DNA of 64,000 bases. Source: Garcia nutans (Eukaryota > Streptophyta > Magnoliopsida > Malpighiales > Euphorbiaceae). The position numbers and the translations under genes are program-made. This document shows, one piece after another, positions 11,118 through 23,388 of this stretch (positions within the stretch are counted from its first letter, which is position 1; each line of letters starts with the position of its first letter). The DNA lies in NCBI GenBank assembly GCA_947685225.1, contig CANTUV010000003.1, forward strand, positions 3,852,001 to 3,916,000, read 5' to 3'. The notes below the pieces were generated by a model. It was not told the origin of the DNA and ran no database searches. It was given only the letters and a program-made list of their open reading frames with translations.

Positions 11118-13853
11118 TAAGGAAAATAAAGTGAAAGAAAGAAAGTATATGATTGGTGAATGAATATTTAATTAATTAGTATTATTATATATATATGTGT
11201 GTGTGGCTAAGAAAAGAAGATAGAAATTTAACAAAAAAAAACATTTTAGCCTTCTTATTCTTCCTCCATCAAGCTTGCATGAATTTTAAGGAGAGAGAAG
11301 AGGAGTTTTGCTTCATCAAAGCATCAAATTCTATGGAGATTTCAAGGGTTTCAAGGTAATTTTGAAGGAATAGCAAAGATTCAAGTAAGTTTCTCTTCTT
11401 TTAGGCTTGATTTCTTGAATTTTTAAGGGTACGCTAGGTTATGGCTATAGAGAGAAAATTGTTTTAATTGTTAAAATTGATAGTAATCAAGTTATTATGA
11501 TGAATAAAATATGATTTTTGTAGTGAATTGACTAAGATGAGTTTGTAATATGAAGTTAGGGTTCTAGGGTGAATATGTGAAATTTGCACTTTTGGTGGAA
11601 GTGTCGATAATTGTTAGAATGAGTTGTTATGATGTTCTTTTGATGGATATGTTATGATTTTATGGTTGGTTGGTGGAGAAGACATTGGTTAGTTGTAGTT
11701 TAAAGAACTTAGTAAGGAATAAATTAGGGTTTTGGTGGAATTTGAGAAGAATTGTTGAAATTTGTGTTGGCTTGATTAAAATGCTTACAATATGATGCTA
11801 ATGGAATATTTATACTTGTAATTTTGTTTAGGATTGAGAAAGGTGAAATTGTAAAATTAAAGAGAGGAAGGACTTTGGAAGAAGTGAAGGTTGGAGATTG
11901 AGATTTTCCTTAGTTTTGGCATATTAAAGGTTACTATATACTTTGATAGCCTTTACATTGATTGCATTTGAATTTATTTACACATTGTGAATTATGAAAA
12001 TGTGCTAAATTACTTTGATATTGGAAGTCATGGTAAAAGTACATTGTTGTTTGTAAAATTGTATGAAATTCTTGAATTGTGAGATATTAAGCCATTGTAG
12101 AATGGCTAATATCTTTGTTAAGTTTAAATGGTAAAAGTGCATTTTGTGCATTTGAAATGGAAAGTATGCCACATTGGGAACATGGCAAGAAAATATACTT
12201 GAATAATTGAAATATGTGAAAAATATATAAATAGCATGTAGAATTTGTAAATGTGTGGAAATTGGTAAAGATATAGAAATATAATAAAAATGAAAATGAT
12301 GAGATAAAGAATATGTGCATGTTGTGATATGCTGATAATGTATGATAGAGAATGATGATAATGTGATAAATTGTGATGTGTTAAGATGTGAAATTAATAT
12401 GTAAATGTGATGATTTATGAGATATGTGATGGTAATCATGGAATGATATGATCACGACACATACGAAAATTCCTGAGAAGGAATGTGAGATGAGAAATAT
12501 GCTAAATGATAAGAAATGAGTTGTCAAAAGGCTTTAGCAAAGCTAAGTCTTGATAATGAAAATGAGATTATGGAAATAGGATTTGATAAGATGAATAATT
12601 ATGCGATGTGTGTGCTACCCTGCATAATAACTTGTTCCAGAAAATTGATGTTGGCGATTGTATAATGATGAGCCCAAGCAGAGTTGGGTTATGACCTTAG
12701 CAGAGCTAGGTCATGAGATTGAGGACCCAAGCAGAGCTAGGTAGAGAAATTGAAATGATTTTGCCTATGGGCTAGACACTGGGTATTACGATAGACCAAA
12801 TCAATTGTTCTGAAACTTGATTATTGTATAGGGAGTAGTTGGACTCAACGTATGATGTGGTGTCGTGTCTTATAAAGTTTTAGTAATATTGCAATTAAAT
12901 GATGAGATTAATTAAATGAGTTTAGTTGAAAAATGTGTTGTGCTGATAATATGGCAACGGAATGTTGAGTTGATGAATATATATGTGTGTGGTTGTGATA
13001 TATTTGTATATGAATTTTGTGATGATGATGTTGTGTGACTTATATATATATGTTTGAAGAACAGATGATGAGTACTTTGTGATGAATAATTGTGTGTATA
13101 TGAATTATAAGGTAAAGAAAATGCAAAAATAATAATGTATGTATTTTTAGTATATTGATAAAATATGAGTCAAAAAGTATGCATGTGTATTATTTAAATT
13201 GTTATATGATTTTAGTATGTACTACTATGCTTTCGGGCTTAGCGTTGTTGTATGAATCACGCAGGTAGGAGAGTTACTATTCAAAGGGACCCAAACTATA
13301 GATGATAATTGGTGACCTAGGGTGCTACAAAACCAACTGTGCCATTTGCATTCATGTATATATATGGTTTTAAGTATTTTGACTTATGTACATTAATACA
13401 CATTGTGTTAATATATAAAGAATTATAATGGTTGTATATTTGTACACTTATAAAAGTACTTAATTATGACAAATAACATTTTGATTTATGAATGTGAATG
13501 TGTATTCATAAATTGGTGATATGGAGAATAGGTTAAAATTGTATATTGGGAGTGTTTAATTTTGTGCAGGTTGCGAATAATTGGTCTTTTGGGAATTTCT
13601 AAAATGCAGATAAAACTCTGGAGAAATTTTTTGAAGAATTTCATTAATAAATGCTATTTTAATATATAATTATTAATAGATACATTTGTTTATCTATTAA
13701 CATTATGTTTTAAAGAATAAATTATTTTATTGAAACTTTTATGGAATTTTCTAAAGACTGAGATCTGACACTCTTTTATTCTGTATGTGTATTTTATATA
13801 TACGAGATATATATACTATGCATATATAGAGTATAAGGATGTTATATTTATTT

Positions 13854-13866
13854 TAGTATCAAAGCC
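13854..13866 (+). promoter_or_regulatory. degenerate tRNA-iMet primer binding site
   Basis: tagtatcaaagcc differs at two positions from the usual plant LTR-element site TGGTATCAGAGCC and stands 7 bp after the LTR end at 13846. It marks that LTR as a 5' LTR, but only about 50 bp of leader follow before an inverted LTR start. Confidence 0.55.
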
Positions 13867-13911
13867 TAGGTTTGAGATTCTCGACCTAAGTAGGTTTTGG
13901 AAAGAGAGAAA

Positions 13912-14195
13912 GGGGATGTTTAAGAGTTTAAATTATTTTAATTTTAATTTTAAATTATTTTAATTTTATATATATTATTATTTTTTATAAATTTGTCATT
14001 TGCGCCTCCTTTTACTTTTCATCTTTTGTCTTTTCCATCTTATATTTGACTTTATATGTAATGTATACTTCATTTATATTTCATATATATATTACATATT
14101 TCTCACTTTCAACACTTCATTTAACCCTCCAACTTATTAATTTAATTTAATTTAAATTTTATTTTATTTACTTTAGCAATTATGTGGATATTACA
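13912..14195 (-). mobile_element. 5' part of the minus-strand LTR
   Basis: On the minus strand it starts tgtaatatccacata at 14195. This resembles the plus LTR start tgtaatatcctcatt at 5966, including the gg.ggttaaat block that follows. With 5637-5965 it makes the outer pair of an LTR bracketed by caagg duplications. Its inner limit near 13912 is approximate. Confidence 0.5.
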
Positions 14196-14200
14196 CAAGG
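14196..14200. repeat. target site duplication caagg (right copy)
   Basis: Matches 5632-5636. Together they bracket the LTR material of 5637-14195 inserted in gypsy coding sequence. Confidence 0.75.
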
Positions 14201-15599
14201 CTTTTTTTTTTATTACTGATAGACTCATAATCAAATGATTTGGGAGAATCATACTTGGAAATGATAGGCTCAAACTTTGAATTAGAAGACTCAGACTTGG
14301 TATTGGAAACTGACTCAGAGCTTGACTTGATTTTGACCTCAAACTAGATTCTTGGCTCAGTATCTAACACATGCTTACTAGAGGATTAGCCTTTGATAGG
14401 GCTCAAAATGTAGCTCTACCGTGGGTCGAATAGACTTTGAATGATGGGTTGTCATTCTTCTTAAAATATCAATTGTTGGCTATTCCTGCAGCTGATTGGA
14501 TCAGGTGGCTAAATTATGATTATGCTCCTTCTTCTAACACATCTACTTGAAACAAACTAGGCTCCAAGTTATCCTCAAAATCTTCTCCTGTCTCCAGGAC
14601 AAGCCTCCTATTCTCTAAGCTAAGCCTAGCATAAAAGAAAATTTCAAAACCTAGTGTTAGCTCATTATTGATGGGATTTTACCATGGTTCAGAGAATCCA
14701 TAATAAAGGGAATATGTTCCTTCTTTAACAAAGTATCCATTAAGGGTGTTGAAATAAGGTTTCATGGGCAAGTCAAATATTTCTCATGTCTTTTTACATT
14801 GAATTCTTTACTTTCCTCCATTTCTTCCACATCCTCCTGAGTTGGCTGATAGCCCAAACCAAATGGTGGTTGGACTGAAGGATAATCTAGGAATTGATGT
14901 ATTCCTTATTGATTCTTACCCAATCTCATTCCAGGAAAATAATTCATACGTTTGAGAATATTAGCAACGGCTAGGGTCAATGTCAAAAGGAACAAGTTCT
15001 TTATCTACCTCTTCTTCTTTGAATTGGAATGAATCAAAAGTAAATACCGAAAGAGTTATGGCTGAAGCTTTTGGCTTAATTTCCAAAATTGGCACTTGAG
15101 GTGGTAGGTCTGACTTTCCACTTAGGTCCCCTTTTATAGTAACTACCCCATCCTTAAAGGGACTATCTTTGATTGGTGAATCTAAAGCCTTTCAAGTAGA
15201 AAATTAAAGCATGCTGGGACATCTACAACTTGAAAAAGGATTTCATGTTCTATAAGGCCGATTGTCATTGTGATATTGGCTTCCTTTAAAACTCCTCTTC
15301 TTATGTTATTATAAGCCCTCACAATTTGATAATAGGGTATTAACTCATACATTTCAATCCCCAGATAACTTACAACTTTGAGTGGGCAAACATTTAGTGT
15401 TGAGCCATTATCTATCAAAACCATTGGCACTGTCTTTCCTTGAGATAGGACTGTGATGTATAGAGCATGGTTATGACCATTTTTCGCCCACAAGATCCTT
15501 ATTTGAAAAGGAGATGACAATCGTCTTGGTCATATATATAACCGATGCTTCGGGGGTGGTTTCAACTGGCATTTGAATTTGACATAAAACCTTGTAAAG
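14201..15599 (-). pseudogene. Ty3/gypsy protease and linker fragment
   Basis: On the minus strand, 15182-15520 encodes a retroviral-type aspartic protease. It shows LWAKNGHNHALYITVL, then VLIDNGSTLNVCPL around the active aspartate, then a DVPACFNFLL end. The D-N-G variant in place of D-S/T-G also occurs in this kind of plant gypsy element. Downstream (14201-14350) lies a serine-rich linker (SESVSNTKSESSNSKFEP) that resembles the linker at 56440-56560 of the Tat-like element. Several stops and frameshifts separate these pieces. The pol continues at 5631 beyond the LTR insertion. The related element at 52393-60479 has lost this protease. Confidence 0.75.
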
Positions 15600-17215
15600 A
15601 GCTTAGTAATGAGGGTAATTGCATTGAAGGACACTCCAAATAAAAAAAGACTAGCTTGGGTCTATTTGAGCCATTTCAATATCGGATCCTTGTTAGGTTC
15701 AAGGGTAGGATTTGCTTTTGGCAGTAGTACTATTTTTGGTGGCGACATTGACTATAACAAGTCTAAAGGCAGTTATGTAATTTTTCCACTTCTTATATTG
15801 CATTGATTTCATCCACAAAATAATTCAAATCCAACATACATCAATAATCATGGATTAGAGATGTGGGATCCAATTCATTATCAACCAATGACGCGATGGT
15901 ATTAATGCCTTAATGGGTTGGTGATGGGTTGGTGTTGTTGTTTGGTCGCCCAGATGGTAGAGTGGACCCATTTTCAAAGAGACCTTGGACCCAATATTTG
16001 AGGTTCATACATATATCTTATGGCCTATACTTTGATAGTACTTATAATATTTGTTAACATTCCACTTGTTGGGAAGTAGATTTGGAGCATGCTTAGGATC
16101 AAGAGGCTAAATCAATTAAGCCTCCAAGGCCTATTTTTACAACAAACTGAGGGGCATACCTAAATTAGTGAAGGTTCTTTGTTGTTGGCTTCTTTCCATA
16201 TGGAGATGTGGTTGAAGAGTGATGCTAGCACTTTTTCCTACCTTTTAATTGATAGTTTGTGGGCCACTGTAGTTTGGGTTTTTCATAAACCTTGAGGAAG
16301 AGACTGTCTGAACCTTAATTCAGCCAATATGCATCAAGTCTTTGATTTTAGTAATAGTGGCAACGAGAGCTTTGCCATAAACAGGTAGCAAGTTCTTAAC
16401 AATGATGTCAACTTGCTCTTGTTCCATGGGGCAATTGACCATTTGTGTTGCCTTTCCTCTTTACCTTGTAATGAATGAGGAGAAGGATTCCTTCTGGTTA
16501 TGCTTAATGGTCTCAAGATCTCTTCTTATAATACCCATTTTAATGTTGCAGTGGTATTTTTTGTTGAAGGCATTGCATATATCCTTCTATGTCCAATACT
16601 TCTTCTTGTCAGGATCTATAAACCATATGACAGTAGTATCTATAAGGGACCTCTAGAATAGTTGAGCAAGAAGCTCATCATTAAGTCCCATGATTAAGAG
16701 CTCCCATATAAATCTTGAGATGAGTCTTAGGGCAAGTGGTGCCATCAAACTTATTGATCTCTGGAATTTTAAACTCGAGTGGAAAACATGTCCAGAATAT
16801 AGGGTCAAGGAATCAAGTTAAAGGTTTAACATGTTTGAAGTTTTTAAATCTGTTTCTCCATTGCCTCCAATTTTTCCATAAGAAGGAGGGTCTCAGGGTG
16901 CTCTCCCCTTTGAAAAGGATTCGCTGGAGAGCTAGGATGGGAAACCTTAGGTAGCTCGATCAAAGTCCCTTGTTGCGTAAGGTCAACTATGGGTGGGGGT
17001 TGGTTAAATGATCAACCAAGGTCCATTTGTTTTCCACGCAGCATGTTCTTGACCTTGGTCATAATTGAGATACGCTATGCATTCAAGGAATCAACCAGTA
17101 TTTCGTTGAAATCAATCTATTGACTAACCAACATGTTCTTGAAACTTTCCTCTTATTTCTTGAGGATGGCTTCAACAAAGGCTTACAATTCTTGAGATTA
17201 TGTAGCTTGGGCCAT
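15600..17215 (-). pseudogene. Ty3/gypsy gag fragment
   Basis: The minus strand from an ATG at 17215 reads as a broken gag polyprotein. KFDGTTCPKTHLKIYMGAL (about 16680-16760) and the following DICNAFN and SFSSFITR pieces match, in the same order, the gag of the element at 57560-55898. A zinc-knuckle-like remnant (VNKYYKYYQ, about 16010-16060) lies toward its C-terminal side. Stops and frameshifts are frequent, so it cannot encode gag. It is the upstream end of the same old element as 14201-15599 and 4244-5636. No LTR or PBS could be placed to its right. Confidence 0.75.
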
Positions 17216-20200
17216 GGGTACCTTGAGAATTAAAAGATGGCAAGGTTAGTGCTTTGGGCAGAGTTTGCATTTTATGATGCTTGATTTTGGACAATTAGTT
17301 GCTTTGCTTTGGGACATATGCATTTATGTCTGGATAAATAGTCTTGATTCATGTTTTAATTTTTTGAGTAAGAGGAGAAATGATAAAGTAAGAAAACTAG
17401 AGATTTCTAGGTGGTCTATATATGTTATATTTTTTAATGCTTTTCTCATTTCGTTGCTTTAGAAGCAAAAATTGTTGTTGATGTTTTTCCTTCTATCCAC
17501 CACAAAGTTCCCTTTAAACCTCAACGATCTCTGAATATACTACATTCTTTGTTAGTCTATCATAGTCTCGCAAAGAAAAACAAAAGTGGGCTTATTTGTT
17601 GTACTTGAAAAACTGGACTATTCATGGGTTCCCAAGCCCATGACAGTACCAAGCCAGTGAACTCCTTGTGGGCATAAGACTATTTTTCTATCTAATTTGC
17701 ATATATTTAATATATTAAAATATATTTTTTAATTTTATTACCCCAAAATTAACTTAAAATACACTATTTAACCTAAGCTAATAGACCCAAATATATCCAA
17801 ACTAAAAGTGTTTCGTCTCATTGCTATAATTAACAATGCGAACATCATAATAAAAACTTTTAAACTAAAAAAATGAGTAAAATTTGAATCACAAAAATTC
17901 TCATAAAATAAAACTGCCCTTGTAAATTAATAATGTTGAGTTGCCTTATTAACATTCATCTTTGTTCTTTCAATTAACTTTTAACTATATTTTAAGATAT
18001 TATTGAATTGAAATACCAAACTAAATACAATAAATTATGTTGATATATTAATAAGTACAAAATACACTATATATTAATATTAGTATTCAAAAAGTAATAA
18101 TAATAGAACTTTAACTTTTAGATTTATTATATGTAAAATTACTTTTTCCCTTAAATAGAAACTAATATTAACTATTAACTATTATAAGTTGATAAATTAA
18201 TTTTTTTTTTTGCAAAGTGACATAATTCCTAATTTTTTTGAGGAAGAGGATTACTGTTTTTTTTCATCAAACTAAAAAAAAGGATGAAAATCTAACCTAA
18301 TTTTTTCTCTCAATTTAATTACTATTGCCATCTAAAATATTTTTTATTATATGATTTTTTATTTAGTTTAATATTTTTTATAATATAAATTTAGTTGGAA
18401 TTGAAACCTAAACATTGAAATCTTTCAATATTATTACTATTTACATTAGGATCATTTTCTTGTTGGGCCAATGTGTGGCTTTTAATGACTTGCTTTTATT
18501 TCTTCAACTAAAGTTAGGGCATGTAATTACTCATTTTAGTTAAATGTTTTGCTTCACATTACAAAAAGAGATATTTACATAGTTACCCTAAAAAATAATT
18601 TTTATTACAAAAATAATATAAAAATTAAAAATATTTATACTTTTATAAAAAAATGATGTAAAATTTTAAAAAATACCTCATTTCTCAAAAAAAATAATTT
18701 TTTTTAAAAAATATCTCTTCCCTCATTATAATTAATATTTTACTTGAAATTTTTATTTTTTTAAACTTCAATATTAAATAGAAATATTCTAATAAAATAA
18801 TAAAAATTAATATTTTAATTATTTTTCATCATATAAATATTATAATTTTTTATAAAAGGAAAAAAATAATTTTTAATTATAAAAAAGTAACACTAAAAAG
18901 CTAAAAATAAAATAAAATATATAAAAATATAGTAATAAAAATAATTAAATTTATTTTTAAATAAAAATTTTATATATTATACACATGAAAAAAATTTAAA
19001 AAATATATATATTATTTCGTTATATATATGTATATTAGATATATTGTAGATGTATTATAGATGTGATGTAGATATATTATAGATGTTATGTGTATATTAT
19101 ATATTTGTTATTTAAGTTGTGTATATTTTATAAAAAAAATATTATATATTATGTGTATATTATATAAATATTGTGTGAATGTTGTTATAATTAAAAATTT
19201 TAAAAAATAAAATTAAACAAATATTAAATACATTATGTCTATATTTTATAAATTTATTGTAGATATAATATTGATGTATTGTAGACGTGTAGATATAATT
19301 TTATATTGTTGAGTGTGTATTTTATATATATTATGTATATGTTGCGTATATGTTATTTATATATTTATTTTTTGTATATTAAAAATATGATTTAAAATTT
19401 TTTTTAAATAAAATAAATTAGTAAAAAAACAAAAATTACAAAAATTTTAAAAAAGAAAAATCACCCTTATAAAGGTGAAATTGTAAATAAGTTGGGCGCG
19501 TAGGTATTCTTAAAAATTGACTTGGTTTTGGACATAGTCATCGTAATTTTCCCTTGCAAAATCCCCAGAATTCAAACGTTCATACAAAATAAAGTGCACC
19601 TAATATTAAAACTAAAATTATCTTTTGTGAAAAGATATAATTATATATATATATATATATATTTCAAAGTTTTGCTTTGAAATTTCAATATAATGATTAA
19701 AAATATTTTTTTTATATTGATAAACACACTTTTTTATTTATTTTAGATTATAACTTATTATTTTAATAAATTAATTAATATTTTAAATTTTTATTATAAA
19801 TTATATTTAACGTTACTTATTAAAAATATTTAATGAATATAATTTCATACTAAAATGAAGATGTAATAAAAAATATGTAATTTATATTTTTAATAAAAAT
19901 AATAATTTTTTGTTAATTTTTATGAAATCAAATATGTCTATCAATTAGAAAAAAATAGAGTATTAAATTTATTTTAATTTTGAATCAATAACTTATATCA
20001 GGTAATATTTATAACAATTTTTTTTATTATATAAAATATTTAATCAATTTTTTTATAAAAAAAATAAGATATAATTTTTTATCCTTTCCCCTATTTTTTT
20101 TTTCTTTCCTTCGTCTCAAATTCCTTTCCCTCAAACCAAACATAACAAACAATTTTCCAATTTTCTTTCTAATCACAATATAACAGTTTTAACGGTAATC

Positions 20201-20238
20201 ACCACCACAAAGGCAAAGTACCTCGCGCCTCTTTTGCA
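17216..20238. other. AT-rich noncoding sequence upstream of the PPR pseudogene
   Basis: No gene is supported. 18560-19530 is extremely AT-rich with many tata and tagatgta words. A (TA)n run lies at 19643-19661. Short plus-strand frames at 17265-17462 show no family signature. The stretch just before 20239 would hold the PPR promoter, but no confident element can be named. Confidence 0.5.
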
Positions 20239-23200
20239 ATGCAGTCACACTCCCTTTCTTGTGCATGCTTTTGCTGGTCACACTCCATGTCAACACCACC
20301 CACTACCCATTTGATAAAAGTCCTCAAGGAACCCAACTTTCAATCCGAACCACCAATTCTTACTCTCTAGTCATCGAAATTGAACTCCGACATTGTTCCA
20401 CTCGGCCTTCAGAGAAAACCCAAGAAGGATTTATCTCGGATTCTGAGAACCGATGCTGTTATTAAGGCTATAGAGCAAAATTCCAACTCAAAGAAGTATA
20501 ATAGGCTTTGGCCTAAAGCTGTTCTGGAGGCACTTGATGATGCCATAAGAGAGAATCGCTGGGAATCTGCTCTAAGGGTTAGTGCTTTTTAGTTGCTTGG
20601 CATTTTGTGTTTTTCAGTGTAGGAGAAGAAATTTATTGCTTTTCATTGTTCATGTTTTGTTTTAAAGATGTTAAGCTCCAATTAGGATATATCAAACTGT
20701 TAATAGGATTTATTTCTGTGTTTTAATGTTTTGATGGTTAGTTTGTTTGACTCTGGTCTTTCATATTAAGTTCCATTTCTGGTAATTTTGATGGTAAATT
20801 GGTAATCTTGGGTTTGCTTTCCAAGGTGTTTGGGGATTTTTTTGTGTAATACTTCTTATTAAAGTCTTGATGCTTCTGTTTTTCTATTTCATTGCTGAGC
20901 GTTTGCTATAATGATTGGACCTACAAACTGGAGTTTGCACTAACCCCTTGTTTGGATGATGGTAGCTCATATTTGTTTTGTATGGTATGGATAATTATCA
21001 TATTTGTTTTGATTTCTATGTGAATAGTATGGTATATCATTGTTTAAAACCATGAGTTTTTCTTTTATTTTTTAAACCACCGAATCGGTGGTTAGGTATG
21101 GTTTTATAAATTTTGTTTTCAAAATTATCCTTACTGAAGTTACCAAATTTCAATCTTGTCCTTTGTAAATTGTAAAAAATATTTTATTGATTTTAATATT
21201 TATTTTATCTAGCCTTTAATTGTAGTTATTCGTTGACTATAAAAATAATAATTGAAATTAATTATTGACTATAAAAAATAAAAATAAATTTTTTTAATAT
21301 AAAAAATTAAAATTAAAATTAATTATTGATTATAAAAAAAAATTAATTATGGACCATAAAAAATAAATTTAATATTATGTTATATAAATTTTAATTAAAA
21401 TTAATATTAATTTCAGTTAAGAGCATTCGAGTCATTGTATTATTTCTGCAATCATACCATACCATCAAATCAAATAAAAACAATTTAATTAACCATACTA
21501 TATCATATCGTCTTTTCAAAAATAATAAACACTGTTGACAATACTATATTATGCCATACAATAATAAATCATACTGCCATCCATCTAAACAAAGCCTAAA
21601 GTTAAAAAACAATGACATTTTTGCATTGCATAATTCAACTAGGAAAGGGATTATATTTTCATGACTATTTTGTGTGATTGTGTATACAAGTTCTGAATTT
21701 TGTTAGCACTTTTCAATTTCTTGTAAATTCTAAGAAGTTGACAATTTCTATTTAATTTATTATCATGACACTTTGTCGTAGAATGTATGCATGCAATCTG
21801 AAACTTCTCGAGACTCTAACTATTTTTTAAAAATGAAATTGCATATCTTATTTTAGATTTTTGAGCTTCTCCGAGACCAACATTGTTACTAGCCAAGGTG
21901 CAGAACATACACTAAGTTATTGATGATGCTTGGCAAGTGCAAGAAACCTGAGGAGGCCAGCTTACTTTTTTGAGATCAAGCAATCTGAAGGCCTCCAACC
22001 TACTATTGATGTATCCACTGCTCTTGTGAGTGCTTATGAGGAAAATGGCCAGCTTGACAAGGCATTTTCTATTGTTGATGATATGAAGTCAAGTCTCTGA
22101 CTGCAAACCAGATGTATATACTTATTCTGTCCTTATAATTTTTTGCAATAACCTCCATCATTTTGATCTCATCAGAGGAATTCTTGCTGAGATGTTGTAT
22201 TCAGGAGTCGAATGCAGCACTGTCACATTCAACACCATCATTAATGGATATGGAAACCTAAAATGTTTGCAGAAATGGAGAACGTGTTAATGGATATGAT
22301 TGAAAGTGGCAGCTCCATTCCAGATCTTTTCACATTTAATTCTGTCATTGGGGCCTATGGTAATTTCAGAAAAATAGAGAAGATGGAGGGATGTTATAAT
22401 GAATTTTAGCTAGTGGAAATAAACCCAGACATTAAGACATTTAATATCCTGATAAGATCGCATGGGAAAGCAGGCATGTACGAGAAAATAAAGTTTGTTA
22501 TGAAATATATGAAAGAAAGGTTATTTTCTCCAACCATTATTACTGATAATGTTATAATTGAGACATTTGGTAGGGCTGGTGAGATTGATAAGATGGATGA
22601 GTACTTTAAACAAATGAAGCATCAAGGGATGAAGCCTACAGCTGTTACCTATTGTTCTCTTGTTAGTGCATATATGAGAGCTGGGTTTATAATGAAGGTT
22701 GATTCAATTTTGAGGCAAGTAGAGAACACTGATGTAATATTAGACACTCCTCTCTTTAACTGCATCATCAATGCCTACGGTCAGGTTGGTGATATAGAAA
22801 TGATGACTGAGTTGTGTCTGGCAATGGAGGAAAGGAAATGCAAGCCTGATAGTGTCACCTTTGTGACCATGATCCAAGCCTATAAAGCCCAAGGAATGAC
22901 GAAAGCAGCTAAAGATTTGGAAAAAAAAAAAAGATAATTGCAGAGGAGAATTCAGGTATTTTCTGATGCCTTATACATTCTATTGTATTATCTGTTGATT
23001 TCTGATAATCTTTCCTCCAAATTAAGATTCCTGCTTGTCACAAAAATTTTCTTTTCTTTCTTTGCAATTTTTCTTGTGTAGATATACCAACCATATATGT
23101 CTGTTAATTTAAAGTTTTATGCTCTACAAGTATGCTATAACACAAGCTTAGTCCAGATGGGGTTGGTAGGAGTCCATATTTCTTAGTTCTGTTCCTAGGC

Positions 23201-23388
23201 TTCACTTTAGTTTTCAAATGCCTAGGAGTTAGGACTGCCAAGTATTTAACCTCAAAACACTTGTCTATTTATGGATTTTAATACTATTTAGTTATGATTA
23301 ATGAATTCTCATATCTCAGGCAATGCTCACGGATATGCCTCACCTTGTTATTTCTTTTTACTCAGGCAAAAAGATGATTGAAGCCTAG
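20239..23388 (+). pseudogene. P-class pentatricopeptide repeat (PPR) gene, three exons, inactivated
   Basis: Exon 1 is 20239-20577, exon 2 is 21857-22954 and exon 3 is 23366-23388. All introns have GT...AG ends (20578-21856; 22955-23365). The product resembles plant organelle-targeted P-class PPR proteins of the AtPPR2/EMB2750 kind, from memory of conserved stretches such as LQRKPKKDLSRILRTDA and NRLWPKAVLEALDDAI. PPR motifs are clear in 22413-22930 (FNILIRSHGKAGMYEKI; VIIETFGRAGEIDKMDEYF; TYCSLVSAYMRAGF; FNCIINAYGQVGDIEMM; KPDSVTFVTMIQAYKAQG). Damage: TAG at 20368-20370, TAG at 21890-21892, frameshifts around 21975-22270, a stop at 22407-22409 and a slip in the A-run at 22921-22931. Exon 3 encodes KKMIEA then TAG. 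An intronic MITE lies at 20944-21596. Confidence 0.85.
20944..21596. mobile_element. Tourist-like MITE in PPR intron 1
   Basis: The left end ccccttgtttggatgatgg pairs with the inverted right end ggctttgtttagatggatgg. Both ends are flanked by taa (20941-20943 and 21597-21599), the 3-bp target duplication of PIF/Harbinger-Tourist elements. Inner arms keep partial complementarity (tatggtat words). It is 653 bp long with no coding capacity. Confidence 0.65.

Larger units (their letters stand above)
5966..13846 (+). mobile_element. plus-strand long LTR (about 3.1 kb without its insertion)
   Basis: It starts tgtaatatcctcattttt at 5966 and ends aaggatgttata at 13846, with the last CA apparently mutated to TA. 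A degenerate tRNA-iMet primer site follows at 13854. The LTR body is 5966-6247 plus 11044-13846. The part between is a separate inverted-repeat element. It matches the LTR remnant at 2050-4243 in order. A small duplication of agcagagctaggt words lies near 12680-12745. There is no coding capacity, and the open frames on the minus strand around 12000-12440 are chance frames in AT-rich DNA. Confidence 0.55.

Noticed and set aside
12005..12439. Minus-strand frame of 144 codons
   Set aside because: Low-complexity frame antisense to LTR sequence; composition follows the AT-rich base content and no motif is present.
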